DNA from: Litoditis marina
Lineage: Eukaryota > Nematoda > Chromadorea > Rhabditida > Rhabditidae
Assembly: GCA_964036275.1 (NCBI GenBank)
Contig: OZ038436.1
Coordinates: 18,255,904 to 18,319,903 of the forward strand
Length of the DNA: 64,000 nucleotides
Direction: 5' to 3'
Part shown: positions 50,610-63,628 of the stretch, piece by piece
Layout: each line of letters starts with the position of its first letter
Position numbering within the stretch: position 1 is the stretch's first letter
The notes under the pieces: model-generated
Databases searched by the model: none
Told to the model about the DNA's origin: nothing
The model's input: the letters and a program-made list of their open reading frames with translations, nothing else
Translations under genes and position numbers: made by a program

Positions 50610-50995
50610 TCAAGGGTTGTACTCAATGGGGAGGTTCTTTCTGCGGACCTTTCCGCCTCCCGAACCATTCCCTGCTGAACCGCTTATCAGCTCTATCGGG
50701 GGTGTCGGTCCACTCGGTGGTGATACGGTCGTTGTTGGCTGTCCGTAGGCGAAGGTGTCACAAGACACAGCCATGAGGATGGCCTTCTTGGGGTCGAGAA
50801 CTCCGCTTCCGGGGTCAACACCTAGACGATACGACGAGCGGAAAAATTGGTGATCTGCAAGCGATACGGGGTGAAAAAGGGGGATGAGGTGAAAAATGAG
50901 CAACACAGGGAGAGAGATAGGAATAGTGAGAAGAAAACGTGATAAATAAGAGAGGGATAGAGAGAGGGACCGAGAGGGCCAGAGAGAGAGAGAGA

Positions 50996-51038
<43 letters not shown>

Positions 51039-51078
51039 GACCAAAGAGAGAGAATGAGAGAAAGAGAATGAGAGAGAT

Positions 51079-51118
<40 letters not shown>

Positions 51119-51219
51119 ACCTTGATGTGATAGGTGTGCTTGTCATCGTAGGGAGCGTTGAAGACGATCTTCGTGCTTGGCTAGGTGTTGATGTCTTCGG
51201 GAGGTACAGATTGGGCCAC
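50610..51219 (-). pseudogene. MSP pseudogene, two exons
   Basis: Exon 1 51121-51219, exon 2 50610-50854. Same lesions. The intron GA tract is the shortest of the full copies (about 50945-51112). Confidence 0.95.
50945..51112. repeat. GA microsatellite in MSP intron
   Basis: One GAGTGAG interruption at about 51000. Confidence 0.95.
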
Positions 51220-52662
51220 TGCTGCTGCGATGTGACTTCAGACCAATCCAACTCGGCTTATATACGCCTTTTCAGAGAGAAGTTCCTACGCACTTCCATT
51301 ATCTCAATACAAAAGTCCACCATTCGAAAGAGCCGTTTTCTCGAAAAAAAACGAGAAGGACGTCCCCCGAAAACGGCGTTAACAGGAGTGTTTCGCGTTC
51401 GGTTTCCACGATCTTCGTGCCAGAGACGGGTTTCTACCGAAAGAATGAAGACTTTATTATTCTCCTTTCACCAAAATCTCTTTGTCTATTGTGGCGGAAA
51501 AGTCTCAAATCAAGGGGATTCGAGATGCTTTTCTAGACGATTGTGTTCTCTCACTTAACGAGTTGATTTAGAGATCTTATCAAATGTAGAAGTATAGAAA
51601 AGGAACGGTTTCAGCATACTAGGACGTAGATCAAAAGAGGTTTTTGGTTTCTTCCATGATAGCCATGATCTACCAAGCCAAACACGTACCCCGACAGTGA
51701 GAGGTGATATGGTACAAATATGGTTAACCTATTTACAGTCATTCTACAAAATTCATAGTACAAAAATTACTATATTATTTATATAGTGCTATTCATTTCG
51801 TCTCTGATTGCTACATGCCGATTTCAGAGCGTCCAAGTTTTGCGAACTTCGTTTTGTCAAGTTTTCAATCAGAAAAGATTAACTAAAAAGTTTGAGTGTG
51901 TACTGTAGGAGTCATAGGAGAAATGATGGGAACTATACTTTGAGCTGCACACTCAATGGAGAGTTCTTATTCTTTTCCATCTCACACTATGTCTTTCCAG
52001 AAAACAAACAATAAGGTTGTATTTTGCAATAAATTCTGCTCAATCATGTCGTGTTGTTTGATACCTCTGTTTCTCGATTAAATTCCGTAAGTTATAGCGT
52101 GAATTGTGATCAAACTACAATTTTGCTATCTAATATGATGGAGTTCAATTTGACGAGTACGAACGGTTCCCCTTTCGGAGTAAAAAAATTCAAATCTGAA
52201 GTGAAAGGTGAAGTGTGCGACTGATATAAAGTTGTTTTCTGATGTTTATGTGTAAGTTATTTCATCAGTAAAGAAAAGTTTCTGTTAAAATTTGCGTTTT
52301 TCATTGAAAAAAATAATGAAACGAACATAATGAGCATGTACGGTTCAGTTCAACCTTTCTTTCGACCATAGATAGATATATAACTATGTCACTAACATGA
52401 CAAGTTTAAATTCGAAAGAACGAAAACTATTTTCATTTGATTCCAGATTAAGGCATTAAGGTTCCGTCAAGGTTTCTTCTGAACTTCTACTGAACTCCTA
52501 ATCGAGGAGTTCTGCCTAAAAAATGCGGAACTATCAAAAGCCATGTACAGGTTTTCAGGGCCGCTTTTTCCAGGTGGCGCGAACCAGTTTCAGGCAAACA
52601 CGTTATTTTCCCGAAATATCCTGTTTGCCTTCGTAAACCGGAAGAAAGTGAGATGATAGGAC

Positions 52663-53118
52663 TCAGTCAGTATTCATCTGGACGTCGGTAGCGGTCGTTT
52701 GGAGGTCAGTCTCGCTTGATGTATTTGTTACCTTACTCTCAACTTTCAATTTCAGTTCTTCACAATTTATGGCTTTTCCCGCCAAATCTACAAATGTATC
52801 CCATATAAATTCATCAGATTCGTAACTGCCCAGAATAGTTACTTTTCTTTATTTAAGCGATAGGAAAATTTGATAACGTGGTTCTTTACTCCGAACCATC
52901 TGGCACATTGGATGAGTTTGGCTCGCTTATAACAACTTACTGCGATTGAAAGAAACTGTATAGGATCCCCCCCCCCCTCCTCGCAAATCAGTATTCACTT
53001 CTAGACGATATTGACCCATGGACAAACGAGCAACAGAAGAATTGCTCTCGGGATTGGCCGCTGCCAGAAATTTTTTCAATTTGGTTGGTTTCTCCTTCAT
53101 AATGCGAACATATTTCAT
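52663..53118 (-). pseudogene. Doubtful minus-strand ORF with poly-G run
   Basis: U7 copy. The poly-G length puts the reading frame out, so the ATG frame stops after 63 codons. Confidence 0.3.
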
Positions 53119-53159
53119 CGTTAAAAATTCAAAAAAGCTTGAAATTTTATTTTTTTAAG

Positions 53160-53268
53160 GTTGAAGAACTGTTTCTTGCGGGAAATTCGGATGTCGAGGA
53201 GGCTAGCCAGCTTGAGCCGGTATCTGAATCTGAAGACAGGGACAGCAAATCGTCTAATTCTGATCCAG
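53160..53268 (+). pseudogene. Remnant of the Lys-rich gene (first recognised exon only)
   Basis: Type A copy with the same truncation as in U1. Downstream exons are replaced by the SINE-like insert at 53737-53986. Confidence 0.5.
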
Positions 53269-53736
53269 GTAGACAGTTTGCCCCGTTTATGAAGAATAGA
53301 GAGAAAACTTCTAGTCAGTAGGCTTGCTTCAGGTCTATTTACAGAAAATATATGTATGAAACTTTTGGCTACGGATAGGTTTTCTGTGCTGTAGTTGTTT
53401 GCAGCCGAGCCTTAAAAAAGTAGAGCCAAGAAGAGAGAAGAACTCGTGCGGTTCCTATTCTATTTCTAGTCTCCAGTATTACTATCACTAACCTCATTGA
53501 GACATCTCACCAAAATAGCAAAAGTGGTAAAGCAGGTTATTGTTGGTTGGGTAGAGGGTGCTGGTTGTGAAATACTAAGATTGAAGATGAAATGAACAAC
53601 GAATGACGTCGAACCTTAACAGACAACAAATGTACAATTACAATTTTATTTCAATTTCTGTCAATTACAATTACTGGTAGAGGTTCCCATTAGCTCTTTC
53701 GTATAAGAAAACATTTTGCTTTTAGTGCCACCAACC

Positions 53737-53986
53737 AGGGGGCCGAGTGGTCAAGTGGTTAGCGTTTGGCTGTCGCTTCACAGACCTGGGTTCGATCCCC
53801 GCTCGCCGCGGTATCTTCATGGCGGACCGCATGAGCTGGTAACAAAGCTCACCCATGCCTATCTCCACCCCCTCTACGGACAGTCCATCTACGGTTGATA
53901 TTGATATTATGTAATTGTAAGAATGTTTCACAATAAAGTGACAAACGGATGAAATAGGCCGTACACAAATTTATTTTCATTTTAAA
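53737..53986 (+). mobile_element. tRNA-derived SINE-like insert
   Basis: U7 copy, 250 bp, same position and same borders as in U1. Confidence 0.6.
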
Positions 53987-54037
53987 AATAACAATTCTTC
54001 CCGAGAATAATATGCGAAACATCAGACATCTTATTAT

Positions 54038-54484
54038 ATATAGTTCGTTTCAACCATCGATAGCAGCCAGTTACAGTAAGTTTTGGTGGGCGGAGTCAAT
54101 TGTGTTGGAAAGTTTCCAACACCGATCAGACTAATCAAAATTGTGCACCAGCTGGGTATTGAACTCATCTGTGTTGGCTGGTGCGCCGCCCACAAGCAGC
54201 CGGCCATCTGAACATGGTGGGTCGAACTAAAAACAGTGATACCCAACCATCTTATATGGCAGTTTTTCAATGATCATTTTATCGCGTAAAAAGTCATTTA
54301 AATTACTCTCCGATCATGTGACAATCTTTTGAAAACAAAAGAGTCGCAAAAATCCTAAAATAACCAGTTTTCGAATTTTTATTTGCAATGAAAAGACTGG
54401 CAAGCTGCCAGATCAATCGCCTGTAATGTAGGGTGCGCTCGGCCAGCATGGCTGACTGCTATCGATGGGTGAAACGAACTATAT
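54038..54484. mobile_element. MITE-like element
   Basis: U7 copy, 447 bp, both ends present. Confidence 0.75.
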
Positions 54485-55201
54485 GAAGCTAGTGATTACT
54501 CAACGTGCAACACCAACTGAGGACAATAATATTTTATTTCTAAACATAAAATAAAATCTTTTTAGCTTCCAAATAATCGAAAAATCTCTGAAACTTGGTA
54601 TTTTATCTGCTTCCTAGTTTTCCTGATAGATTTCATGAAAACCATCTACTCTCGGTAACTCGCTTCCTTGGTTTCCAAGAAAGAATTTGTGTTTCTTCCC
54701 GTATTTCCCTGGACTGCACTTCAACTATACCGGTTTCCCGTTTCGTTTCCAAGTTGTGGCTCACGTGCGGGGGGATGGTTTCCGGAATGAGCCATTTTTT
54801 TTCCATTGCTTCGTAGTCGTTCGTTCAAGACGGTTGAATTCCCAATATCCAGATGCCGGAGATCTGTCGGAGATTTCCACACAAGTTGGTTCTCTTCTTC
54901 TTTCTGTTTTTTGTAGATTTTCAGACTGAACGAAAATAGTACAGCATTCGTTCTTTCCAAAACAAGGCAATACGGTGATTCTGCTGGCTACCCCTGTTTG
55001 TAGTTCTATCCCATCGCTTATTGGTTGACATTCGTAGGTTTTAGCGTTTCAACTAGAACGCTACTATTAACTACATTGGCTCTTGGTGATAAACTTCATG
55101 GCGAGTATCAGATTTTTCGTCTTTCTCATGATAAATTGAAGTCAATAAAGAAGTCGTATGTTGCTTATTCACTGAATTATTATACCCAAAACTGCTTTCA
55201 G

Positions 55202-58200
55202 AATTGGTGGCTTCCAAAGAACCGTCTTATTCGGGGAGTCCGAGAGAAAGAGCGGGAGTTGCGCAAAAAACACCATGTTGAGAGACTGCCACGACCTGTC
55301 TCTCTTGATATGAAGGTAATGCTGTTGCTTTCTAAGATCCTAACGAAGGTTAGGTCCTAATGAAGGATAAGCAACCGTTTCTGAATAAATCTTAACCTGA
55401 ATACACCACTGTTCTACTAGTATTCCTATTGAGCTGAAGGTGAATCTACTAGACTTACATGTGATCTTCCCAAATAACATGTTTACCAAAAAACCTGTCA
55501 ATGACATCCACATTTTTCTTGACTTTCATGTATTTCAGGTCGATCGGTGGTTTCTGACCCGATTCTCCATAGACAATGCCTATTTGGGTCTGTGCCAGGA
55601 ATTTCATTCCCTCGAAGGTGCCAAATCTGCCTGGGATATGCGGAATCTGAAAGCCAACCCGTTCATCAGCATTCAAATGGGCGGCACAACCGAGAGACAA
55701 CTCAAGGTACACTATAATTCTTTCGCTCATGGAGGACTACAGTATGAACTTAAATTATCGTCAAGTATATGTCACTATCACTACAATGGGAACATTTCGG
55801 AATTCGGGTTTATTGTACAATTCCCCCCCCCCCCCCCCCCCCCCCTTGAGCCGCAATAGGTTGGAATCCGACCCGTAGTACAATCACCCCCCACCCCCAT
55901 AGGGGGGTGATTGTACAACGTCCTTCTTTACTGCAAATTTGGATTGAGTGGGGCGCGATTGTTAAACAGGTCCGGGGTCGTACTATTACCCCCCACTTTG
56001 TATTGTGGGGGGTGATTGTTAAACGTAAACATTGTACAATTACCCCCCATTTACAATGACCTCCCATTTACTATAACCCCCCTCTCTATAGGGAATCGTA
56101 TTGGGAGGGGGGTGATAGTACTGCGGGGGGGGAGGTGAGGGGGGGGGGGGCGGCAATTGTACAATTTTCCTCGGAATTCCTATACTAGATTTTGTATCTT
56201 TTCCCCACACATAGCCGAAGTACAACTTAGTGAAACTAATTTAACCACTTTCTCTGGTAATGACAAGAATAGGTACAACACTCTCTATGTAGTTTCGTAC
56301 AGTTTACAATTGTAACTATGCAACATGGTTTCCAGGTGAATGCGCACCGTATTGGCTCTACTTCGCACCCTGAGTATATTGCCAGTGAGGGACCAACCAT
56401 CCACAGTGTCTATGATTTCTGGTCCATGGTGTGGCAGGTGGGTTCTCAGACATTTTTCCGCCAATTGCCCAGTAACATTTGTGGGGGACTGGGAAGTTTC
56501 CACGAGAAAGTTTGCATGTCAGAAAAACGCAATTGGCATATGATGGTATTTGCGTCACTTTTATCTACATTCGAGATCGTGTTTGAGATTGGGTCGTCCC
56601 AATGAGCCGGCGCAAGTGTTTCTGATTTTTCCAGGAACAGTTTTGTGGAAAACTCGCAATACCGCTTCCCTCCTAGCATTTAAACATCAAATAACTTCCA
56701 TTTAGCACATATGCCAGATGATTTGAGAAAGTACTCATAGCCGCTATTCTAGGAAAATGTGAGCCGTATTGTTCCGGTGAACTTTCCGCACGAGGAGCGC
56801 CTGTACCCGTCCGTTTTCGATCGGAACAAAGAAACTGGTCAGTATTGGCCCATCGTTCCCGGTCAAACGGATCTCTACATGCCATTCCGCGTCACTTGTC
56901 AGGAGACCAGAATGATGCAATGATGCAGAATGATGCAGAATGAGGAGGTATACAAATGGTTTCAATGATGAAATTCCATAATAATGTATATAGTTTGTAT
57001 TGTAAACGTTATCATCGTTACACTCTTTTTTGTATGTAGTTTGCTTAGTTTAATCGTCGAAGACTACTAAACGAGTATATCTGTAAATATAATCGTTTTC
57101 AGACCAAACTAAATGAGCGCACATTGTTAACAGAAAGGATGCATTTTTCCAATGTATGTTGTAATTTTTCTGAGAATGATCTTTTTAGATCTCGACCGGA
57201 ATCCGTGCGTTGACCCCAAATGAAATGGTCTACCGTGTCACTAGACTGAGCATCTCTTCCAGCAACCCCATGCGAGAGGAATGCGAAATGCGAGAGGTGT
57301 TCCACCTCTGCTTCTACAGGTTGGTCTTTTTTTATGAAGGAAAACATTATCGAACATACTTTTGGTCTGAACAATTGTACGGTTGAACGCTTCACGCCTT
57401 CACGCTTCACGGGGTACTAAGGGAAGTCACCTAAAGTGTACATGGGTACTGAAGGGTACTTGGGAAAGGGTGAAGAATACTAAAGAGTTAAATATTTCTA
57501 TTAAATTGATTATCGTTCACATCATAAATTATGCGTTCGTTTGGTAGTGTGATGTATACAAGGTTTTCATTAGTCAAATCAGTATACGGATTGCAAAACA
57601 CCAGTGACATATAATCGTTTCAGATGGCCGGATGGTCGTATTCCCATTCCCTGGCCCCTGAAGGGATCCCACATCGCCGCCTCCGTTCTACTCACCGACG
57701 CCCTTAGAAGAGTGAGTTTTCGTATATTTTCAGAAATTCTGGAACATCGGATTCTGACAGCGACATCTGACTTCGAATTCTTCAGGAGTTTCCGCCGACT
57801 GCTGGTCCGTTGCTGGTGCACTGTCATGCCGGTATCGGTAGAACCGGAGTGCTCATCTCAATCGATATGGCACTACGCCAGCTGGAAACTACTCGAACTG
57901 TCAATATCAAGGTGAAACTTTTTCTTATTCTTGAAACTTATACTTCTCTCAAGTTCGATGAGCCTAGCTATGGGTTGAGTTCATATCTCAGTATTGGAGT
58001 TTTTCCCATAACCCCTTACCACTTTTTGTGTGAAAATTTGGGCGTTCTTTTGACCGTCACAAACTGACAATAGAACCATGTGATTTAGCTGAAAAGCGAT
58101 GTTCACATGCAAATATACTTCCGGCAAGATCTAATGACTGAACTGATATTCTCTATTCAAGGGTGTCGTGGAGCAATTGCGAGAAAAACGACCGAAAGCA

Positions 58201-58577
58201 GTTATGAATCCTTGGCAATACGCCATTTTCAACGTTGTCCTGGCCGAGAAGGTGGGTGTGACATTTTCATATTGCATCCACTTCATTCGAAGTTAGGTGT
58301 TGAAGAGTAGCTGGTGAACGTTCTAATCTTCTCATTACACGTTCCCCATTATTCACGCTCACATAAAGAACACATTTGTTTGTGTAGTTACATTTTGCAG
58401 GCTCTGTACTGCGGTGCTCTCTCTCCTTTCGTTGGAGGACACTGCGTACGCCAATTGGTGGACAAAATGTGGAGAACCATTGTGCTGGAGTATGGGAATG
58501 TGTGGAGAACTTTTAAAATGTGGAGAACTTTCAGGTTCACACAAGTGTGCCAAATTTTAGTCAATTCGGTTCAGTAG
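55202..58577 (+). pseudogene. Protein tyrosine phosphatase-domain gene, copy 5, with nonsense codon
   Basis: Exons 55202-55315, 55539-55706, 56336-56437, 56753-56947, 57189-57319, 57624-57711, 57786-57911, 58162-58251, 58401-58577. In exon 4, codon 57 is TGA at 56921-56923 where all other copies have TGC (…MMQ-C-C…), a single C-to-A change. Translation would stop before the WPD loop and the HCX5R signature. Exon 5 also has a Phe to Ser change (SISSSN). Downstream exons remain open and the signature is intact, so inactivation looks recent. Exon 1 is 114 nt as in copy 1. Confidence 0.85.
55813..56164. mobile_element. Poly-C/poly-G inverted-repeat element in PTP intron 2
   Basis: U7 copy. The left C run is about twice as long as in U1 although the rest of the unit is almost the same. 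Confidence 0.65.
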
Positions 58578-59979
58578 TTTTATCAAGCCTATGTGGACAC
58601 CGGACGGGAGACGAGGGACGAGGGACGAGGGACGAGGGACGAGGGACAAGGGACGAGGGACAAGGGACGAGGGACGAGGGACGAGGGACGAGGGACGAGG
58701 GACGAGGGACGAGGGACGAGGGACGAGGGACGAGGGACGATGGACGAGGGACGAGGGACGAGGGACGAGGGACGAGGGACGAGGGACGAGGGACGAGGGA
58801 CGAGGGACGAGGGACGAGGGACGAGGGACGAGGGACGAGGGACGAGGGACGAGGGACGAGGGACGAGGGACGAGGGACGAGGGACGAGGGACGAGGGACG
58901 AGGGACGAGGGACGAGGGACGAGGGACGAGGGACGAGGGACGAGGGACGAGGGACGAGGGACGAGGGACGAGGGACGAGGGACGAGGGACGAGGGACGAG
59001 GGACGAGGGACGAGGGACGAGGGACGAGGGACGAGGGACGAGGGACGAGGGACGAGGGACGAGGGACGAGGGACGAGGGACGAGGGACGAGGGACGAGGG
59101 ACGAGGGACGAGGGACGAGGGACGAGGGACGAGGGACGAGGGACGAGGGACGAGGGACGAGGGACGAGGGACGAGGGACGAGGGACGAGGGACGAGGGAC
59201 GAGGGACGAGGGACGAGGGACGAGGGACGAGGGACGAGGGACGAGGGACGAGGGACGAGGGACGAGGGACGAGGGACGAGGGACGAGGGACGAGGGACGA
59301 GGGACGAGGGACGAGGGACGAGGGACGAGGGACGAGGGACGAGGGACGAGGGACGAGGGACGAGGGACGAGGGACGAGGGACGAGGGACGAGGGACGAGG
59401 GACGAGGGACGAGGGACGAGGGACGAGGGACGAGGGACGAGGGACGAGGGACGAGGGACGAGGGACGAGGGACGAGGGACGAGGGACGAGGGACGAGGGA
59501 CGAGGGACGAGGGACGAGGGACGAGGGACGAGGGACGAGGGACGAGGGACGAGGGACGAGGGACGAGGGACGAGGGACGGGGGACGAGGGACGGGGGACG
59601 AGGGACGAGGGACGGGGGACGAGGGACGAGGGACGGGGGACGAGGGACGGGGGACGAGGGACGAGGGACGGGGGACGAGGGACGAGGGACGGGGGACGAG
59701 GGACGAGGGACGAGGGACGGGGGACGAGGGACGAGGGACGAGGGACGGGGGACGAGGGACGAGGGACAACGGAAAATTTCATAACGACACTCATAACTTT
59801 TTTCAAACTCGACCGATGTTTCTAATTTTTTCACACAACATGTATTTTATAGATATCTAGCTCTCTTCCTTTAGATTTTGAAAAATGGTTTTATTTGAAG
59901 ACTTTTGTGGTTTGAAAGCTGAAAATGGGTGCGCAATGGCCAAACCAAACACAACTCACACGCAGCGCTTCGCGCTGCG
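58491..59979. repeat. Dispersed repeat holding the minisatellite, U7
   Basis: Same parts as U2 with a long array; hairpin at 59961-59979. Confidence 0.7.
58611..59768. repeat. 7-bp minisatellite, about 165 units
   Basis: The longest array. Variant units (GGGGGACGA) are confined to the last 200 bases, with a few others near the start. Confidence 0.97.
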
Positions 59980-60290
59980 CGCGAATACTAGTAAAAAAGG
60001 ATATATAATAACCTTGCTATCTTTATTGGGTTTGTTTATGCTTTTAATTGATTGAAGCAACAATCAACAATAGTAAGGTTGGTAGATCATTTTTTTCAAA
60101 TCACCGTGGAGTCCCACGGAAAATCGAAATGGGTGAACAATTAGCAGTAAAATAGGATATAGAATAACTTTGCTATCTTTGGTGGGGTTGTTCAGGCTCG
60201 TAATTCATTGAAGCAACAAAAAAACAATAGTAAGGTTGGTAGATCAATTTTTTCAAATCACCGTGGGGTCCCACAAAAAACCGAAATGGG
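59980..60290 (+). repeat. Tandem repeat, period about 157 bp, U7
   Basis: Same arrangement as U2. Confidence 0.7.
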
Positions 60291-61003
60291 TGAAAAACAA
60301 GGCCTTATATATTTTTTCTATTGTTGTGTACCAAAACTGCATGAACAAAAAGTTTGACAGTGAGAGTTATTTCAGATGTTATTTTCCAGTCTTCGCATTG
60401 ATTCTGTTCTGAGGTCGCTCAGATAATTCATAGAAAAGAAGGTAAAGGAATCGGTAGATGAACTGTTTGTGGCAGAAAAAAATCGAATCTCTTTTAGTTT
60501 ATGTAGCGAAATTACTAACAAATTAAGTGGCCGATTTGAAAAAGTCTTTTCAAAGTCTTTTGCTTGTAGAAAAATGGAAAATGTGTTGTATTTGTACCAG
60601 TTTCTGATGTGTGAGAACGCTCAATTCATACATGCTGTCAAAACAAAAAGTTTAGTTTCAAAAAGTTCTAACTGATAGCATCAACCCAATAATAAAACTT
60701 TCAGAGTTTCTCACTCTTTCACCACATATTTTACTTCGCACTCCTGATTTAAGTTTGAGTTTTGATTACATAACAAACACTAATAGTAAGGTTGGTAGCA
60801 AGCAGTGAAACTCTAATAAAACTATTCGTTCAGAGCAACGTTGTTCTGTTTAACGGAGTGCTGTGAAAATCCATGTGCACATGAAACGATCGTCTTTGTC
60901 AGTTGATCAGTTGAAATATTTACAAGGTTATTTCTGTAATAAAATCAGTCAGTCTATTGACCTATTCACCAGGCCACTTCTGTAATATAATCACACAAAC
61001 ACA

Positions 61004-61147
61004 ATGAAATCAACATACTTTCCGGTTCCAAATATTACCGATTACGTCGAGAGAAGCGGGAGAATCAGCAATCTCCACTCATCTTTCCCTATGGTGACAT
61101 ACACTGTATTATTTTGTGTTGTATTCATTCTTTTCGTTCTACAGTAA
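61004..61147 (+). CDS. Small putative membrane protein, 47 aa
   Basis: U7 copy of the ORF at 8402-8545. The deletion that follows at about 61239 leaves it whole. Confidence 0.3.
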   Translation: MKSTYFPVPNITDYVERSGRISNLHSSFPMVTYTVLFCVVFILFVLQ

Positions 61148-61483
61148 AGTCATTTTTGCCGTTTACCGTTATTTCGCTCGGAGAATGAAAAGAAAAACTC
61201 GACAACAAACATGAAATTACCAGTAAGATTGTATCATATCGTTGAGAACTCATCGACAGAGTAGATATATCCCACATCCTGACGCCAATAATGATTTATG
61301 TTCCTCTTCGTGAATTGTAGTTACATTGGGACCAATTAGTGAGGAAACTCATGAATTCACGTTTACATAATAGTTTCTGACGAAATTGCTATCTAAAAAC
61401 CCTATTTCATTGCAATCTAAAAACCCTATTTTGCATTTTGACTGTTTTTTTCAACTGGCAAAACTTCAAATTACAAGGTTTAT

Positions 61484-61848
61484 TCAAGGGTTGTACTCAA
61501 TGGGGAGGTTCTTTCTGCGGACCTTTCCGCCTCCCGAACCATTCCCTGCTGAACCGCTTATCAGCTCTATCGGGGGTGTCGGCCCACTCGGTGGTGATAC
61601 GGTCGTTGTTGGCTGTCCGTAGGCGAAGGTGTCACAAGACACAGCCATGAGGATGGCCTTCTTGGGGTCGAGAACTCCGCTTCCGGGGTCAACACCTAGA
61701 CGATACGACGAGCGGAAAAATTGGTGATCTGCAAGCGATACGGGGTGAAAAAGGGGGATGAGGTGAAAAATGAGCAACACAGGGAGAGAGATAGGAATAG
61801 TGAGAAGAAAACGTGATAAGAGAGGGATAGAGAGAGGGACCGAGAGGG

Positions 61849-61925
<77 letters not shown>

Positions 61926-61962
61926 CAAAGAGAGAGAATGAGAGAAAGAGAATGAGAGAGAT

Positions 61963-62024
<62 letters not shown>

Positions 62025-62125
62025 ACCTTGATGTGATAGGTGTGCTTGTCATCGTAGGGAGCGTTGAAGACGATCTTCGTGCTTGGCTAGGTGTTGATGT
62101 CTTCGGGAGGTACAGATTGGGCCAC
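61484..62125 (-). pseudogene. MSP pseudogene, two exons
   Basis: Exon 1 62027-62125, exon 2 61484-61728. Same lesions. The last MSP copy before the amplicon ends. Confidence 0.95.
61822..62019. repeat. GA microsatellite in MSP intron
   Basis: Two pure tracts with a short interruption at about 61920-61965. Confidence 0.95.
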
Positions 62126-62914
62126 TGCTGCTGCGATGTGACTTCAGACCAATCCAACTCGGCTTATATACGCCTTTTCAGAGAGAAGTTCCTACGCACT
62201 CCCATTATCTCAATACAAAAGTCCACCATTCGAAAGAGCCGTTTTCTCGAAGAAAAAAAACGAGAAGGACGTCCCCCGAAAACGGCGTTAACAGGAGTGT
62301 TTCGCGTTTGGTTTTCACGATCTTCGTGCCAGAGACGGGTTTCTACCGAAAGAATGAAGACTTTATTATTCTCCTTTCACCAAAATCTCTTTGTCTATTG
62401 TGGCGGAAAAGTCTCAAATCAAGGGGATTCGAGATGCTTTTCTAGAGGATTGTGTTCTCTCACTTAACGAGTTGATTTAGAGATCTTATCAAATGTAGAA
62501 GTATAGAAAAGGAACGGTTTCAGCATACTAGGACGTAGATCATAAGAGGTTTTTGGTTTCTTCCATGATAGCCATGATCTACCAAGCCAAACACGTACCC
62601 CGACAGTGAGAGGTGATATGGTACAAATATGGTTAACCTATTTACAGTCATTCTACAAAATTCATAGTACAAAAATTACTATATTATTTATATAGTGCTA
62701 TTCATTTCGTCTCTGATTGCTACATGCCGATTTCAGAGCGTCCAAGTTTTGCGAACTTCGTTTTGTCAAAGTTGGTTTTCAATCAGAAAAGATTAACTAA
62801 AAAGTTTGAGTGTGTACTGTAGGAGTCATAGGAGAAATGATGGGAACTATACTTTGAGCTGCACACTCAATGGAGAGTTCTTATTCTTTTCCATCTCACA
62901 CTATGTCTTTCCAG
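62027..62914 (+). repeat. Amplicon unit U8 (partial, start only)
   Basis: Last unit fragment: MSP exon 1, its promoter and about 790 bases of non-genic DNA. It stops at a CTTTCCAG segment and joins unrelated repeat DNA. The break is within about 3 bases of the unit position where U3 stops. Confidence 0.93.
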
Positions 62915-63330
62915 TCGCGCTCCGCGCGTGAGTTGTCTTTGGTTTGGCCATTGCGAACTCGTTTTTTCCTTTTAATTAACAAAAATCTTCAAACATATTC
63001 TTTTTTCGAAAACTAAAAGAAGAGAACGTTAGAGAATCACGAATTGAACATTGTGTGAAAATTTCAGCCAAATCGGACTATTTTCGCCTGAGTTATGGTT
63101 CCGTGTCGTTGTTGAAAAGTTCCGCCGTAATTCGTCCCTCGTCCCTCCTCCCTCGTCCCTCGTCCCTCCTCCCTCACGGAATTCTGTCCGCATCGTAGTG
63201 GAAAAACTACTGAACCAATTTGGCTGAAATTTGGAACATCTATTCTATGGCAAAAGTTAGCTCGTCGCGCCAAGTATGAAATGTATATGGAATCTCTGGC
63301 GCCGGGCGCGGGCGCCAATAGGCGCCAAAA
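62915..63330. repeat. Diverged relative of the minisatellite-bearing repeat (amplicon flank)
   Basis: Begins with a CG-rich near-hairpin and GTGAGTTGTCTTTGGTTTGGCC, then has a short GTCCCTC/CTCCCTC array (63134-63175), then GTCCGCATCG and a GAAAAACTACTGAACC segment. The order of parts matches the repeat after each PTP gene. Confidence 0.65.
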
Positions 63331-63628
63331 ACGACTATTGGAAAAACTATCGAACCGATTTAGCTGAAATTTGAAACATGAGTTCTAATGCAAAATTTAG
63401 CATGTCGCGCCAAATATGAGATGTATAGCTCCTCATTGGCGCCGGGCGCGGGCGCCAATAGGCGCCAAAAACCACTATTGGAAAAACTACCGAACCGATT
63501 TAGCTGAAATTTGAAACATGAGTTATAATGCAAAAGTTAGCCCGTCGCGCCAAATCTGAAATGAATATATCACCATTGGCGCCCGGCGCTGGCGCCAATA
63601 GGCGCCAAAAACGGCAAAACACTATTTA
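63199..63628. repeat. Tandem repeat of about 140 bp with GGCGCC palindromes
   Basis: Three units at about 63199-63338, 63339-63478 and 63479-63628, each with AAACTAC.GAACCGATTT.GCTGAAATTTG, GTCGCGCC and GGCGCCAATAGGCGCC. Diverged pieces with GGCGCC words continue to about 63890. Confidence 0.75.

Larger units (their letters stand above)
39614..51120 (+). repeat. Amplicon unit U6 (type B)
   Basis: Full type B unit. Copy-specific changes: a 27-nt loss in the Lys-rich exon, loss of the left part of the MITE (join near 43386), a short minisatellite (about 30 units), a divergent tract at 46286-46397 and a deletion near 49790-49797 that removes the 5' half of the weak minus-strand ORF. Confidence 0.95.
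51121..62026 (+). repeat. Amplicon unit U7 (type A)
   Basis: Full type A unit, very close to U1 (same SINE-like insert, same 114-nt PTP exon 1, same G-run insertion). It carries the longest minisatellite (about 165 units), a PTP nonsense codon, and a deletion near 61239 that removes the weak minus-strand ORF and the tRNA-like relic. Confidence 0.95.

Noticed and set aside
58520..59860. ORFs of 400-446 codons of GTRDEGR or VPRPSSL repeats on both strands
   Set aside because: They only reflect the 7-bp minisatellite; all six frames are open, and frame and length change with array size.
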